64,000 bases of DNA from Euborellia annulipes (GCA_023213315.1 JAKCPI010000872.1:248001-312000); one strand, 5' to 3'. Positions 32,125-43,777 are shown, numbered from the stretch's first letter. Numbers and translations are program-made. The notes: generated by a model not told the origin, from the letters alone.

Positions 32125-32484
32125 CAGGGGCGTATATAAGGGGGGGGCGAGGGGGCCCGGGCCCCCCGAAATTTCTTAAATACATATAGCTCTATAGGGA
32201 TATAGAAAATAATGGGTCTCCCCCCCCCCCCCCGAAATGTTTGCTCGGCCCCGCAGCACGAAAATCCCAGGTTCCGCAAAAGAGTGAAATGTTCTGCGAA
32301 CGACACATGAAAAAAATTAAGGTTCCGCGGATGGGAAAAAATTAGCCTCTCTAAAAAAAAGGTAAAATATTTCCACGGCCGGAAAAAATTTTTTGGTTCC
32401 GCGAACGGGACGTGAAATTTTTCGCAGGAAAATTTTTGAGAACAGGCCCCCCCCCCCCGAAAAAAATTTCTATATACGCCCCTG
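32125..32484. mobile_element. hAT-type MITE, family H copy 2
   Basis: CAGGGGCGTATATA ends with a perfect 8-bp TSD ATTGTAAT (32117-32124, 32485-32492). G- and C-runs lie beside each end. The inner GGTTCCGCG...TTAGCCTCTCTAAAAA block is the reverse of the tandem unit in the MITE at 5330. Confidence 0.9.
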
Positions 32485-32492
32485 ATTGTAAT

Positions 32493-33000
32493 GATAGAAG
32501 GCAGATGGCAGAAGAGAAATACGAAGGGAAACTAAAGAAACAAATACAAGAAGAATTCAATACCATGACTAAACCAGACTACTACGGTAACTTTCTGCCG
32601 AAACCGGGCATTGACCATAAAAACGGAAGAGCAGACCTAGACGAAAAAGGAAATATACCCAGTACATATATCCAAGAATAGCATCTACGATAGACTACTC
32701 AATCACCAGAGAAAATTTGAATGGCAACAGTCTCAAAAATATCAGAATCCAAGAAAGGACTGAGTCAGATCAGATGCCAATGGAAATAAAGTTAGAAATG
32801 GAAAAGGATTAGAGAAGAAAGAAGACAAGAAAAAGTCAAAGAGATGGAGATGGAAGGAGGGGAAGAGAGAAAAATTTAGAAAAAAAGGGGGGCGAAATAC
32901 ATGGAGGGCAACAGTAAGAAGCGAAACTTTTTAAGAGACATGACATACGGAGACAGACAATGCAGACGACGCTCTATAATTTCTAGCCAACTTGTAGATT
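32493..33000. other. purine-rich non-coding stretch
   Basis: An 89-codon open frame (32412-32681) overlaps the MITE and ends in charged sequence. I see no domain. The plus strand from 32490 to 32950 is A/G-rich with GAAGAAAG words. Confidence 0.35.
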
Positions 33001-33003
33001 TTG

Positions 33004-33209
33004 TTGATTGGACAGATCAGAAGGATTACTCGTATTAATTTGCAGATGGTAGTGCAGGAATAAAAAATTCGAAGAATTTTATCGAGGATATTTATTTAGC
33101 ATGACGACTGACATTGCAATTATTCAGTTTCGGTCAAGGTTGACCATCTTCAGGCCTGCACTACCATCTGCAAATTAATACGAGTAATCCTTCTGATCTG
33201 TCCAATCAA
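33004..33209. repeat. inverted repeat inserted in a Helitron-like fragment
   Basis: Perfect or near-perfect 55-bp arms (33004-33058 and 33155-33209, beginning TTGATTGGACAGATCAGAAG). The spacer carries on its minus strand CTGAAGA, the stem GGTCAA/TTGACC and GAAAC (33127-33153). It interrupts Helitron-like sequence: CTTGTAGATTTTGT stands both before (about 32991) and after (about 33242). Confidence 0.75.
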
Positions 33210-33237
33210 CTAATCTTTCTCGTGCTGTTTCTTCTTC

Positions 33238-33426
33238 TTTCTTGTAGATTTTGTGTTCCCATATTGAAGAAATTTGATTATAATTGATTTTCCAAAATAT
33301 TTAAGAGATTCAAATTATTACGAAGTTACTCCCAGACTTAATTTCAAACAGATTCATTGAAAAATTATAGAACATATACATACATATATACGTACATTTT
33401 TCCCATTTCATTTTTATATATATAGA
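33238..33426 (-). mobile_element. Helitron-like 5' end, minus
   Basis: Ends CCCATTTCATTTTTATATAT AGA, the reverse complement of the Helitron start at 42882 (TCTATATATATAAAAATG). The inner part matches that element through CCCATATTGAAGAAATTTGA. Confidence 0.65.
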
Positions 33427-33504
33427 TTTGAATAATAAAATTTAAAATGCAAAAAAAGAAACATACAACGAAATTTTAATCCATTTTAATGGAAAATTGA
33501 TTTT

Positions 33505-33550
<46 letters not shown>

Positions 33551-34836
33551 CAATCTGTTGGGTTTAATTACAAAAACAAAACAAGGCTATTAATTAAATG
33601 AATATATTAAATTAAAAAAAGGAATAAAATATTTGAAAGATATGAAGAGAGAAGTAAACCTGAATGGGTGGTAGGGACGTTATTTAAAATATACAGTATA
33701 TGCTGTATATATATTCATAATAAATTAAATAAATAAAATGTTTCATTTCTCTATTTTTTTAATAAATTTTTATCTCATTTGTTAGATTATTCCAAAATAT
33801 TTTTTTTATATATAAATATTTTAAATTATTAAATTATGGGAAATGCAATACTGTTTTTAATTTTTGCAAATTAATTTTAATTAAATAAATAAAATATCAA
33901 GGAAAATTTTCTTGTTTTGTTTATAGAGGGAGCCCGTCAAGTATAGGATAATGGATGGCATCGGATAATAACAGTTTAGAGGATTTCCAATTGTCATGTT
34001 CAAAACTAATCAGCTGAACATTCTTATTATTGGAAGTTTAGTATTCGCATCGAACTATAAGTATATCTAACTGAGATGATGGTTTTTGGTTAAAATTTCA
34101 GACTCTTCTCGAATTCGCCAAGAAGGCCATCCATCGTTTAACTAAAATAGCAATAGTACTATAACATACTGTAGAGTGAGCCCCAGAAGTGCCTGATCTC
34201 AATGCCTTGAGTTTAGGCAGCCAAAATGCTTAGAGGTCTGAAGTGTTGCCTTAAAAGAAGCTTCGCCCCTTCAGTAGACATGGGTGATACTGTATCAATC
34301 TGATATTTTGTATCAGGTAGGAAAAAGTAACATGTACACATAATGGGTACGAGCAAAAAGTATCTGTTATTTTAATACCCAGTTACTTGTATTTTTACTT
34401 TTTAATTAATGTTTTTATATATAAAAAAAAAAAAAAAATTGTTTCATTAAAAAAATTATTTTTTTCATTTCTGCTCTCTTTCTTAAAGTGAATAAAAGAG
34501 AAATAATGTATTAGTAATAATTAGAATGGTATTTAATTATTATAGGGCCTAGTGAGAAAAGTATAGTAAAAAATGTAAAAATGTTTCTGAATGACGTTCG
34601 TAAAGCGCGCCAGAGCAATAGCAAAATTGCCCTGCCAGGAGAGAAGAAACGGAGCGGGGCGTCGCGAGTTGAGGGAGGGTTGCAAGAGAGAACAGGCCTG
34701 GAACAGGCGCAACGACTTTATCGGGTAATGAAACGACTCTAAAGTATTTGATTTGATTTGTGCGGAATTCCTATGTCCAATCTGAAAATTGATTAATTAA
34801 TTAAAAGAGAAGGAGATGAATTAAGTAGGGTAATTA
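33427..34836. other. AT-rich non-coding stretch
   Basis: A (TA)n run lies at 33510-33547. GTAGACATGGGTGATACTGT near 34281 resembles a hAT start with no partner. A G+C-richer patch lies at 34600-34725. No gene is recognised. Confidence 0.4.
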
Positions 34837-35127
34837 CGGAGCGTACAAGTATTACGTAACGCAATTTTTGAAGATTTTTGACCCCTCTCCCCCCCCATGT
34901 AACGCGCCATAACATTTTTCTGGACCTCCCCTAGACGTTGCGTAACGCTCAAGTGGCCATTTTTATCTAAAAGTCACAATTATGTTGCGCAAAGTATCGG
35001 AAGGTCGTAAAATACCAGTAACGTAACGCGTTGTTCAGCCCCCCCCCTCCCCCATTGTAACACATGGTAACGTTTTACTAGACCTCCCCTCCCCCCAAAT
35101 TGCGTTACTTAATACTTGTACGCTCCC
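34837..35127. mobile_element. PIF/Harbinger-like MITE
   Basis: TIRs of about 30 bp: GGAGCGTACAAGTATTACGT at left and its inverse ending CGCTCCC at right, flanked by TTA (34834-34836, 35128-35130). A 3-bp TWA duplication is the Harbinger signature. It contains repeated ACGTAACGC words and C-runs. Confidence 0.65.
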
Positions 35128-35426
35128 TTAGACTCAATATTGTCCAGAACATAGTTTATCAAAAAATAATTATAATTTATTGAATAACTATGATATACGG
35201 AGTAGGCCCATATAGGAAGTCGTGTCAGGATTGTGCAGCAACCTCAGGTATTTATGACAATAATTTTCAAAATGTAATTAGTTAAATTTTTAAAAGAAAT
35301 ATAATTTCTTGACTTTTTACTCGGGCTTGTAGGTTATTTAATTTAAAATTAATTTTTTTATTGTACAATTTTTATATTATAAAAATATTTGTATCTATTT
35401 AATCTTTTTATATATTTTATTATCTG

Positions 35427-35822
35427 CAGGGGCGCCGGAACGAATTTGAATCAGGGGGGCAAAAAATTTTTTTTAGAAAATTAAAATAATTTAATATGTT
35501 CAAATAGTATAAAACAAAAACAAATCTACTATAAAACTTTAAAAATTTTAAATAAAATCACAATTTTAATAAAATTAAAATTTTAAAAAATTTGCTAGTG
35601 ATTTTATCAAACATTTTTAGAAAAAATTTGGAAAAAAATGAATTTCTTGCTCTTTTAATTTTTTTTAATTTAGAAGATTTTATTTTTCAAGAGTAAAAAT
35701 ATATCATTTTTAAAAATAAATGAAATAAAAGAAGAAATTTTGCCCCCCCTCTGTCCTCCCTATAGGATTCCAGGGGGGGGCAATGTACCCTTGCCCCCCC
35801 CCCCCCAGTTCCGGCGCCTATG
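35427..35822. mobile_element. hAT-type MITE with 8-bp TSD
   Basis: CAGGGGCGCCGGAAC and GTTCCGGCGCCTATG ends with a perfect TSD ATTATCTG (35419-35426, 35823-35830). G-runs and C-runs are subterminal. The interior is pure A/T with no gene. Confidence 0.9.
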
Positions 35823-35830
35823 ATTATCTG

Positions 35831-36465
35831 CATTTTTTTTGAAAAATTCATTTTTTTTTCTCTCAATTTAATGATATTCTATTATTTGTTTTTACCCATA
35901 TTCATTCTGTTTTATAATACGTATAAATTATCAAAATAATAAACCACCTCCTACATCAGTCGAGTCCTACTGAGAAAAAACTACGTATTTTATCAATGTT
36001 TTTTTTTGTTTTTTTGCCCAACCAATATATAGTATATACCTATCTGTCAGTACAGTGAATAAGAGGTTTTTCATTAAGTAAATTTTTAAATAATATATCA
36101 ATATTTGACTCACATACATGTATAAGCTTATACTTGTAGACTTGCACAAAACAATAATATTAAGGGTTTTGTCTTTTTTTTCTTTCCCTCTCTTCTTCTA
36201 TATTAGAACCAAACTATAATTAATATGAACCTAAGATATAAATAAATAAAAAAATATATAAAAGTAACACAAATTAGATTATTAAAGTTGCTGATGGACA
36301 AACCGAGGTTTATTTTGTTTGGATTGTTTTGTTTTTCGGACTTATTTTAATATATATAATTTTATTTCTTTTGAATTTTAACCTAATATTAAAAAAAAAA
36401 AATTAGGTGTTTGCTGTGTCTTCTACACAGCCGGTGGCTCTTTTGCTTGACTTCAAAAAATTTTT
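35831..36465. other. AT-rich non-coding stretch
   Basis: No gene or element end is recognised. Confidence 0.5.
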
Positions 36466-36467
36466 TT

Positions 36468-36508
36468 TTCTCTTACCTATATTGAAATATAAAGAGAGAA
36501 AGTATTGT
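36468..36508 (+). repeat. solo family-A terminal module
   Basis: TTTCTCTTACCTATATTGAA then AAGAGAGAAAGTATTG with no family body attached. Confidence 0.5.
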
Positions 36509-37660
36509 TTTTGTTTTTTTTTTACTAGTAGTTTGTTTTCATAAATAAACATTTTCATTGAAAAAATATATGATAGGTGTGGCCAAACTTTTATCCATTA
36601 AGGGCGACATATGCTTAAAAAATGAGGTTTTTCGAAAAAAAAAAAATAATTTTGGAGTTAATTACTCGGGATTTTTTTATTTATTCTATTAGAGGTTATC
36701 TTTCTGCACTAAATGACATCTCATTTAGTCTGATCTGATTAGCCGTTCAGAATCTACAGGGGTTTAAACTTTCAAATTAGAATTTACAGCAGCGCGGTAA
36801 AATAAAATGATAGGAAAAAAATAAATGGTGAAATCTTTAGCTGAAAACCCATTCTTTCTAACCGTATATTCCCCATAATTATACCTCTTAAGACAGAGGA
36901 GTTATTCAAGCCAATAAACTTTTTGGTGCATGCCCCTCTAACATGCCACTATAGACACATGATTTGTAAGACGTTGTCAAGGCCTTGAGACGTTGTCACG
37001 TCAAAAAACTATTATTATAGACCCTTTACTTATTCGGGTGATTTTGTTATGAAAGCCTCTTTCATTGCTTATTTTGAACAAGATCTAAAGCTAATATCCT
37101 ATGCGCAATGCAATGAGTGTTGATAACTGAACTATGAACTTGACGTCAGACAAGACACTCCACTTGACCCGTTTCCTGCCATATATTTTATCAACTGAAA
37201 TTTTTTCGCCCATCAGCATGTCGCGTTACAAGTTGTGACGTCAGAAGCCGTGACATCACCATAGACTCCGAAACTACTGGTCCGATTTTCATGTAGTTTT
37301 TTTTAATGGGTAGAAAATTATCCAGGGGTAGTTTTAGGATATCAATATATAAAATTAGGGGTAGGGAACCCCCCTTATCAGGGGTTCACAAATCTCTCAC
37401 TCGATTTTAATAAAATTTAAAATGTCGCTTTTCTAGGGTGTAAATAATTAAAAAATGGTATTCCAGACCTCAGAAATGTGGGGTTGTTTCACTTGCATCG
37501 TGGATTCATAATTTTCTTAGGCTTCGTAAACAATAAAGATTTGATTTTAAGCAAAAAAAGTATATGTTAAAAAAAATGCAACATGCCCATTGTGGCGCTC
37601 GCTGCACAATCGCGAATTTTCGTTTCTCTTAAATTACACCGGCAAAATGAAATTTTTTCG
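36509..37660. other. non-coding stretch
   Basis: GTGTGGCCAAACTTTT near 36579 looks like a hAT-type end without a partner. Otherwise no gene is seen. Confidence 0.4.
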
Positions 37661-38600
37661 AGCCCCGAGATAATTCCTTCAGATTCTTAACTAAAATGAC
37701 CTCCTGAATCCAAATATGACCTCCGCTTTCCCCTATCACGTACCGTTTTCGGTGGCAGCTCCCTACTTATTTCCACCCTTTTCGTTAACCTTAGGGCCAT
37801 GAATTAAATTTGGAGGGATGAAAAGGAATGTTTTAGCCTTAATATTTCTTCAGAAGGTCTAGAGAGGTGAAAAGTTCAAAAACATAAACATTTGGATCCA
37901 AGGAGGAGATGTGGGGAGGATTTTGTCTCTCAAATTGCAAAAAAAACATTAAAAATTATTGATTTTTTTCTGTTTTTTTATCACAGTTATTTCACTACTT
38001 TTCTACATATTCCAGCTAACAGACCTCCCTCACCCTTCCTTATAATCCCTCAACAACAAAAAAATATATACGCCCCCCCCCCTTGGAACCAAATGTTCGT
38101 TTTTGAACTTTTCACCTCTCTAGATCTTCTGAAGAAATGTTAAGGCAAACATGCGGATGTAACTAGCTTTTTTTTGCAGATCTTTATTATATCTACAGAT
38201 TCTTCTATGTCCTACAATATTTGCGAATTCGACTGACTTAGCTGGATATATGTAGAAGATAAGTGAAAATATTGCGAAAAAAAAAGAAAAAATTAATCAT
38301 TTTTTGATTTTTTTGCAATTTAAGGGACAAAATCTTACCCCTCCTCCCCCCCTTTTATCCTAATGTTTATGTTTTTGAACTTATTATCTCTCTAGACCTA
38401 CAGAAGAAATATTAAGGCTAAAATATTATTTTTCATCCCTCCACATTTAATTCATGGCCTTTATTTAAAGTTTAACGTAAAGGTGTGGTAATAGTAGGGG
38501 GCTCTTCCCCGAGAACGGTAAGTGGTGGGGTAAAACGGAGGTCATATTTGGTTTCAGGAGGTCATTTTAGTTAAGAATTTGAAGGAATTAACTTGGGGCT
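37661..38600. repeat. large inverted repeat, about 310-bp arms
   Basis: Arms 37661-37972 and 38286-38600, about 85 to 90% alike by eye. The outer edge is AGCCCCGAGATAATTCCTTC against GAAGGAATTAACTTGGGGCT. A third, partial copy (GAACTTTTCACCTCTCTAGA) lies in the spacer near 38105. No coding capacity or TSD is evident. Confidence 0.75.
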
Positions 38601-38642
38601 TTTTTCTTACCGAGTAGTGTTATAAGTCTAGGACAGCGGTTC

Positions 38643-38700
38643 CCAACCCATAGGGCCGCGGCCCAGTTGTGGACCGCGGACTTCTAAGAAAAGATAAAAA
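38643..38700 (+). mobile_element. hAT-like terminus, truncated
   Basis: CAGCGGTTCCCAACCCATAG then GGCCGCGGCCCA is a classic hAT start (CAGYGGTTCYCAACC). No matching right end was found nearby. Confidence 0.55.
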
Positions 38701-38944
38701 TTATATATATTTATATAAAATTATACAGCGTGTTCCAGAACTCAAGGATAATCCGTGAAAAGGAGATAGGTCATTTCAGGACTAACAAATGCATTCAAGG
38801 ACTAACAAATGCATCTTCTTTTATTCAGAATTTCATGAAACTTATACATATCATATTGGCCTAAATTTTAAGCCATAAATTAAAAAAAGGCAAATAGGGC
38901 GAAATCCGAGCCTACTAATAATCTCAAAAAGTATAATACTCACG

Positions 38945-39186
38945 CAAGGGCGGATACAGGGGGGTAAAGGGGATAATTAACCCCCCCCTGAGATTTGAAA
39001 AAATACTTTTTTACTTTTACTTTTACTTAAAAATTTGATTTGTATTTATATTCGGACAATCAAGTAGAATGCGCCTTTAAAATTACCGAAATTAAGATAG
39101 TGTGCTGTGCGACGAATTTAAAATATTTATTTTTTACTACCAGATTACCCCCCCCCCCCCGAGAAACGCCTCTGGATCCGGCCTTG
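38945..39186. mobile_element. hAT-type MITE, family G copy 2
   Basis: CAAGGGCGGATACAG and CTGGATCCGGCCTTG ends; the TSD TACTCACG/TACCCAAG agrees at only six of eight. The family A hairpin arm is present on the minus strand near 39096-39110 (TGTGCTGTGCGACG) and decayed. Confidence 0.7.
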
Positions 39187-39461
39187 TACCCAAGGTTATT
39201 TTTTGAATAGTGATCGATAACAGTGTTATTCAGGATTCTGTAACTAAAATTAGAATATTAAAATATGAAAATTTGTAGCCATAGCATTTAAATATTTAGG
39301 GAAGGTTAGCGATTTTCCAGATTTTCAAAAAATGTCCTTAAGAAATGTGCCACATGAGTTTATTGAAAGAACTGGGAAAGAAAATTATTTGAAAATGAAT
39401 TCCACCTGTTTTGATGACGATCTAACACTTGGCCCTAACAAATCCCCTCCTCAGTCCTCTC
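39187..39461. other. non-coding stretch
   Basis: A 68-codon open frame (39332-39538) crosses the palindrome that follows and has no recognisable domain. Confidence 0.35.
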
Positions 39462-39517
39462 CCCAGATAGCACAGTACGTCTTATGTACGTACATAAGAC
39501 GTACTGCGCTATCTGGG
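39462..39517. repeat. 56-bp near-perfect palindrome without spacer
   Basis: CCCAGATAGCACAGTACGTC TTATGTAC meets its reverse complement with one mismatch. The outer CCCAGATAGCAC looks like a transposon terminal repeat, so this may be two TIRs joined with no interior. Confidence 0.8.
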
Positions 39518-39634
39518 TCGTATGATAACACCAACTAACGCAGCTGATACTCGGTAGGGTATTTTCCGCGAATCGTTTGTCAAATCATTTTCCGTATTTT
39601 CATGGCGTATGCCGCAGCCATTTAACACACGTTT

Positions 39635-39734
39635 TTACTTTCTCTTACCCTGTATATCAAATATATAGAGAGAGAAAGTATTGCGATCATGTCAAAAATT
39701 TGATGTCGAGATTTTGATGGATATACATGTTTTT
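39635..39734 (+). repeat. family A 5' fragment
   Basis: The terminal module followed by ATTGCGATCATGTCAAAAAT and the next 40 bp. The body is missing after ATATACATG. Confidence 0.75.
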
Positions 39735-40576
39735 TCGGAATGAAACTAGAAAAAATAAATTAAATATAAAATATTTACATAAAAGAGGAAAGAATTTGAT
39801 TAATGCTCAAAGTCTAGGATGATTGAACAAGAGAAAAAGGTAGAGTGAATTCAAAAAAGAAAGAAAAATGATTAATAAGTTGGTATAGAAAAACAGGAAA
39901 AAAAAAGAATTTTATATCAAACACTATTTATTAATGATTTTTAGTTGTTGATAAAATTTAATACAAATTACTAATTCTTTCCTCTTTTACAATAAGGAAT
40001 ATTGTTTTATTATTGAAATTTAATTATATAATTTAATGGGAAAACATTGGTGTAATGATTTATAGACTTGGCTAAGAATAACTGAAAACTTGCTTGTACG
40101 AATTAATTGAAATTTAGAGTCACTCAAATTAATAAATTACCTCTAATTAGATTTTGAAAAGAAGAAAATATAGAGTTTAGATAATTTTTGTGCTTTTCCA
40201 GAAAGTGATTAAAAAATTAATTTATTAAATAAATAAGTATATTTAAATGTATATGTATATAGAAACGTTCTATCTCAATAATGGGATGTCGAGGGGATAA
40301 AGACATATAATTAAAATTGATTATACGTCTTTTAAGACATCAAAAGATTAGTGACATTTGAAAAATGAATTTAAAAAATAAGGAAGGCGTTATAAATGTA
40401 TCTTTTTCTGCATTCCTCTCGCGAAAGCAGGGTATTTAAAATCTTTGAGACTTTGCTAAGCAAATGGCGATCTGAGTGTGCAGCCTTCTGTTTGGGGACG
40501 TCGCTAATAATTTTGATAAAATTTCCTGGCCTCTCAAGTAGAATGCAGCAGGAGTGGAACTTGTTTTCGTAGTCAC
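39735..40576. other. non-coding stretch with an unassigned open frame
   Basis: Minus-strand frame 40371-40586 (71 codons, e.g. LLSKVSKILNTLLSREECRK) is in DNA richer in G+C than its surroundings and could be a coding remnant. I recognise no family. Confidence 0.3.
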
Positions 40577-41613
40577 AGTGGTTCAAAATGCTATTCTAGC
40601 TGGACAAAATTAATATTGAAACAAAAATAACTTTTTTCGTGGTATTTTTATTAAATAACAATAAAAATATATTAAAAGTCTTCATCGCTGCTCATGGGCG
40701 TAACTAGGGGAGTCCCGGGGGGGCAGGCCCCCCAGAATGCTCCCCGCCCCAAGAAAAATTGAGACAATATGGAGCCTTCCAAGCCCCCTGGAGGATGGCT
40801 GGTCCCATGGCCCCCTCCCCAGTCAAATTCCCTAGTTACGCCTATGTTGCTGCTGAAAATCAGACATAATTCTTTATCCCTCGTCTCCTCATCTGCAATT
40901 CACTCTTGCTGTTGCGGTCGATTTTTAAACAATAATATTACTTCAGCAGCCGCTTTTGATACAATTTCAGGAAATACGACTACACCATTGAGCCACTTTA
41001 TTAAAAAACTTTGTAATATATATATGGTATGATGATTTTTGCCCGTGCCCCTTCGAATGAAGCTCTTCGACTGAATGCGTTGTCCATTGTTTAAACTGCA
41101 ATAAAAACCAAATATGGTGATATATGGTTGTAAAATTTGTTATCTAAATTCTACAATACTCCTAATCAAACATTATTACTAAAAGACGCAGACTAACGGA
41201 TAATTTTTTACAAGCATAAATAAAGTAGCAAAAGAGATTCAATTTTAATTTTTTTTTCCTCAACGAAAGTTAATTTTTTTTGTAAATTTATTATTTCTTA
41301 ATTATAGCCTATTGTTATAAAATAATTTTAGATTAAAGTCTAAAAGAATTCACAGTCGTTGAGCAATTTTTTCTGCCGTAGAATAATCGTACAAGTTAGG
41401 AGAGGTAAAAATGTCTAAAAATTGACAATTGAATTTGACCCTTTTTCAACTGCAAAAGACAAAAAACCCCCGCATAAACTGAAAATTTCCGAACATATTC
41501 TGTTGGTATAGACATCAGAGAATGATTAGTAAAATGTTGCAAGTGATTCAAACTTAATTAGAGAAAAAAATTTTTTGAATTTTGTCCAGCAAGAATAGCA
41601 TTTTGAACCACTG
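40576..41613. mobile_element. possible element with 36-bp inverted ends
   Basis: CACAGTGGTTCAAAATGCTA at left (to about 40613) and TAGCATTTTGAACCACTGTG at right (about 41578-41613) are inverted with two or three mismatches. No TSD is clear. A complete MITE at 40693-40846 lies inside. No transposase is seen. Confidence 0.5.
40693..40846. mobile_element. hAT-type MITE, family F copy
   Basis: CATGGGCGTAACTAGGGGA and TCCCTAGTTACGCCTATG ends, with TSD TCGCTGCT/TTGCTGCT (40685-40692, 40847-40854; seven of eight). It is only 154 bp long and is the better-preserved sibling of the copy at 29260. Confidence 0.8.
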
Positions 41614-41633
41614 TGCTTACGGTTCGATTATTA

Positions 41634-42214
41634 TACTGCGTATGAAACGCTACATCCCCTCCACTCCAGTGAGAGGAAGAGTTTCACGTGAGCAAAAGCC
41701 CAGCAAATTTGAATTTTCTTTGCATAATGACGTCTTCCGATAACCTTATACTTTTTTCTATTACGAACATGTATTTTTTTACTTCTCTTAAGTGGACTAT
41801 GAATTTATTTATTTATTTTCTTCTCCTCCCCTTCAAGAGTAATTTCTTATTACAATTTGAGAATTAAAGCTTTCAAAGTTGGTTTTATTAAATTCAAATT
41901 CTTGGTTTCGGCTAACTGTGGTTCATTTTATAAGCAACAACGTGGTTTGGTTGTAAGACACTTTGTGACTGTATCTGAATTTATACCTCAAGAAGGTCAC
42001 AGAATGAGTGACCGAAACTTTGTAACTTATACAAATAAAAGGCAGTTGATCTGAAATCAAGAATTTTTTATATTCCACTTCCTTCAACATTTATAAATAA
42101 ATCTTTGAAAAAATGTTGAGTCAGTTTTTAAAATGCCAATTACTGTATTATTTCCAAATTTGCTGAAATATTGAGCGAGAACTTAATTGAAGAGGGATGC
42201 AGCGTTTCGTTACG
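41634..42214. repeat. weak inverted repeat around a short open frame
   Basis: GCGTATGAAACGCTACATCC near 41638 and GGATGCAGCGTTTCGTTACG near 42194 are imperfect inverses. Between them a plus frame (41857-42054, 65 codons) includes HFVTVSEFIPQEGHRMSDRN. It is not recognised and could be a decayed transposon gene. Confidence 0.3.
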
Positions 42215-42859
42215 CTTAAAGGGCCAGAATTCGAGCTTCCTGATCAAGAGCGTAGCTAGAGAAGTTGGCTGGGGGCATGCGACCAGCCAGAAATTACACT
42301 TTTAAAATTTCTGGAAATCTAGATATAAAAGTTGTTTTGTAAAAATTTTGGAATTCCAAAAATTTTCAACCGTTCTTTTAAAGTATAAAGAGCATGTCTG
42401 TTCAAATAATTTCAAAAAAATTATAATATCCTTTCTTAACTTTTAGATCTATAATTGAGGTGAAAGATTTTCATTCAATCTTTCTGACTCTCGAATTCCG
42501 AGAGCGATCAGAATATAAAAATAAAATTTCTAAAAATACTAAAGTTTAAGAATTTTTTTCCAATTGATTTAATAAAGGCATTTCAATGTTGTTTAAATAT
42601 TTCTGGGAAATGAGTAAATGGGAGAGTTTTGAAACCCTCTCTGTTCTATCGATACTATACACTTAAAAAAATAAAGTTGTTGATATTGGTAAAAATATTT
42701 GTTTTACCATATAGGGCATACTTTATTAAATAAAACATTCTATATAGATTATTGTTTATATTGTATACGGATAATATCTCTCAATTTTTTTTATTTAATT
42801 AAATAATTATCTAAAATATTAAAGATAACCATCAATTATAAGGGCTCTTTGTTTGCTTT
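42215..42859. other. non-coding stretch
   Basis: GAGCGTAGCTAGAGAAG near 42249 may be a decayed MITE end. No gene is recognised. Confidence 0.35.
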
Positions 42860-42860
42860 T

Positions 42861-43777
42861 TATTTTCTCTTACTCTATATATCTATATATATAAAAATGA
42901 AATGGGAAAAATGTATGTATGTATGTAAATATGTATGTATATGTTCTATAGAAATCCACAATTTTCAATGAATCCATTTGAAATTAAATACACATATAAT
43001 ACATGGCTCTGGGAGTAACGTAGTAATAATCTGAATCTCTTAAATATTTTGGAAAATTAATTATAATCAAATTTCTTCAATATGGGAACACAAAATCAAC
43101 AAGTTGGGTTGAAAAAACAGAGAGCGACGTTTGTGCTCTGTTACCAGCTTTCTCCTTATACTAGGCGCTGTGAGAGGCGCTATGCAGCAGTTGAAAAAGA
43201 GAAGAGAGCACGCATATGGATGACCCTTTAAACAGTCATAAACAGACCCTTTTGTGCTGTTCCCAATCGGTACCCTCGCCTCGCTTGAATATAACCTTCC
43301 TTAACATCTTAACACTTGCATTGCAACAAGAAATATACCAAATTGGGAATAAACTTGCTCGCCGAAGGCGAGCAAGGGGTCCAGGGGCGCAGCCCCTGGC
43401 TAGGCGGAAAGCCCGCCGAAGGCGGGCTTTGCGACTAGTGAAATATATAGAGAGAAAGTATTGAATTCACGTCAAAAATTCTATGTCGCGATTTTGATGA
43501 ATCTTCACTTTTTAAGGTCCACTGAATCAAAAAAGTGGTTTTCTCAACATGGTCTGTCTGTCTGTTTTAGATGCTCTTTAAAAAGTATATCCGTGAAATT
43601 TTTCTTTGAAATCATTTGAAGTACACTTTACTGATGTACTTTTTCAGTTTTTTGCGAATTTCTCAAAATTCGCTGCAAAGATTTTGATTAAAGATCATAA
43701 ATGAACTATTTTTTAGATGCTCTTTAAAAAGTATATTAGTGAAATTTTTCGGGAAATCGTTTGAAGTGCACTTTACC
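42861..43777 (+). repeat. family B copy split by a Helitron
   Basis: TTTTCTCTTACTCTATATA before 42882 and TGAAATATATAGAGAGAAAG after 43438 rejoin into the usual terminal module. The B signature (GATTTTGATGAATCTTCAC) follows. Around 43568-43777 the family body is partly duplicated, with TTTTAGATGCTCTTTAAAAA occurring twice. It is cut at 43778 by a family G MITE. Confidence 0.8.
42882..43438 (+). mobile_element. non-autonomous Helitron, complete
   Basis: 557 bp. It starts TCTATATATATAAAAATGAA and ends with a perfect 10-bp hairpin AAAGCCCGCC/GGCGGGCTTT (loop GAA), then GCGA and CTAG at 43435-43438. The insertion is between A and T with no duplication. TC start, 3' hairpin and CTRR end are the Helitron rules. 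It has further hairpins (GCTCGCCGAAGGCGAGC, and CCAGGGG/CCCCTGG) and no Rep/helicase gene. Confidence 0.85.

Noticed and set aside
32412..32681. 89-codon plus frame
   Set aside because: Its first half lies in the MITE terminus and C-run, and the rest has no domain.
40371..40586. Minus-strand 71-codon frame as a host exon
   Set aside because: Composition is suggestive but I could find no matching splice sites or known domain; kept only as a note in the gap entry.
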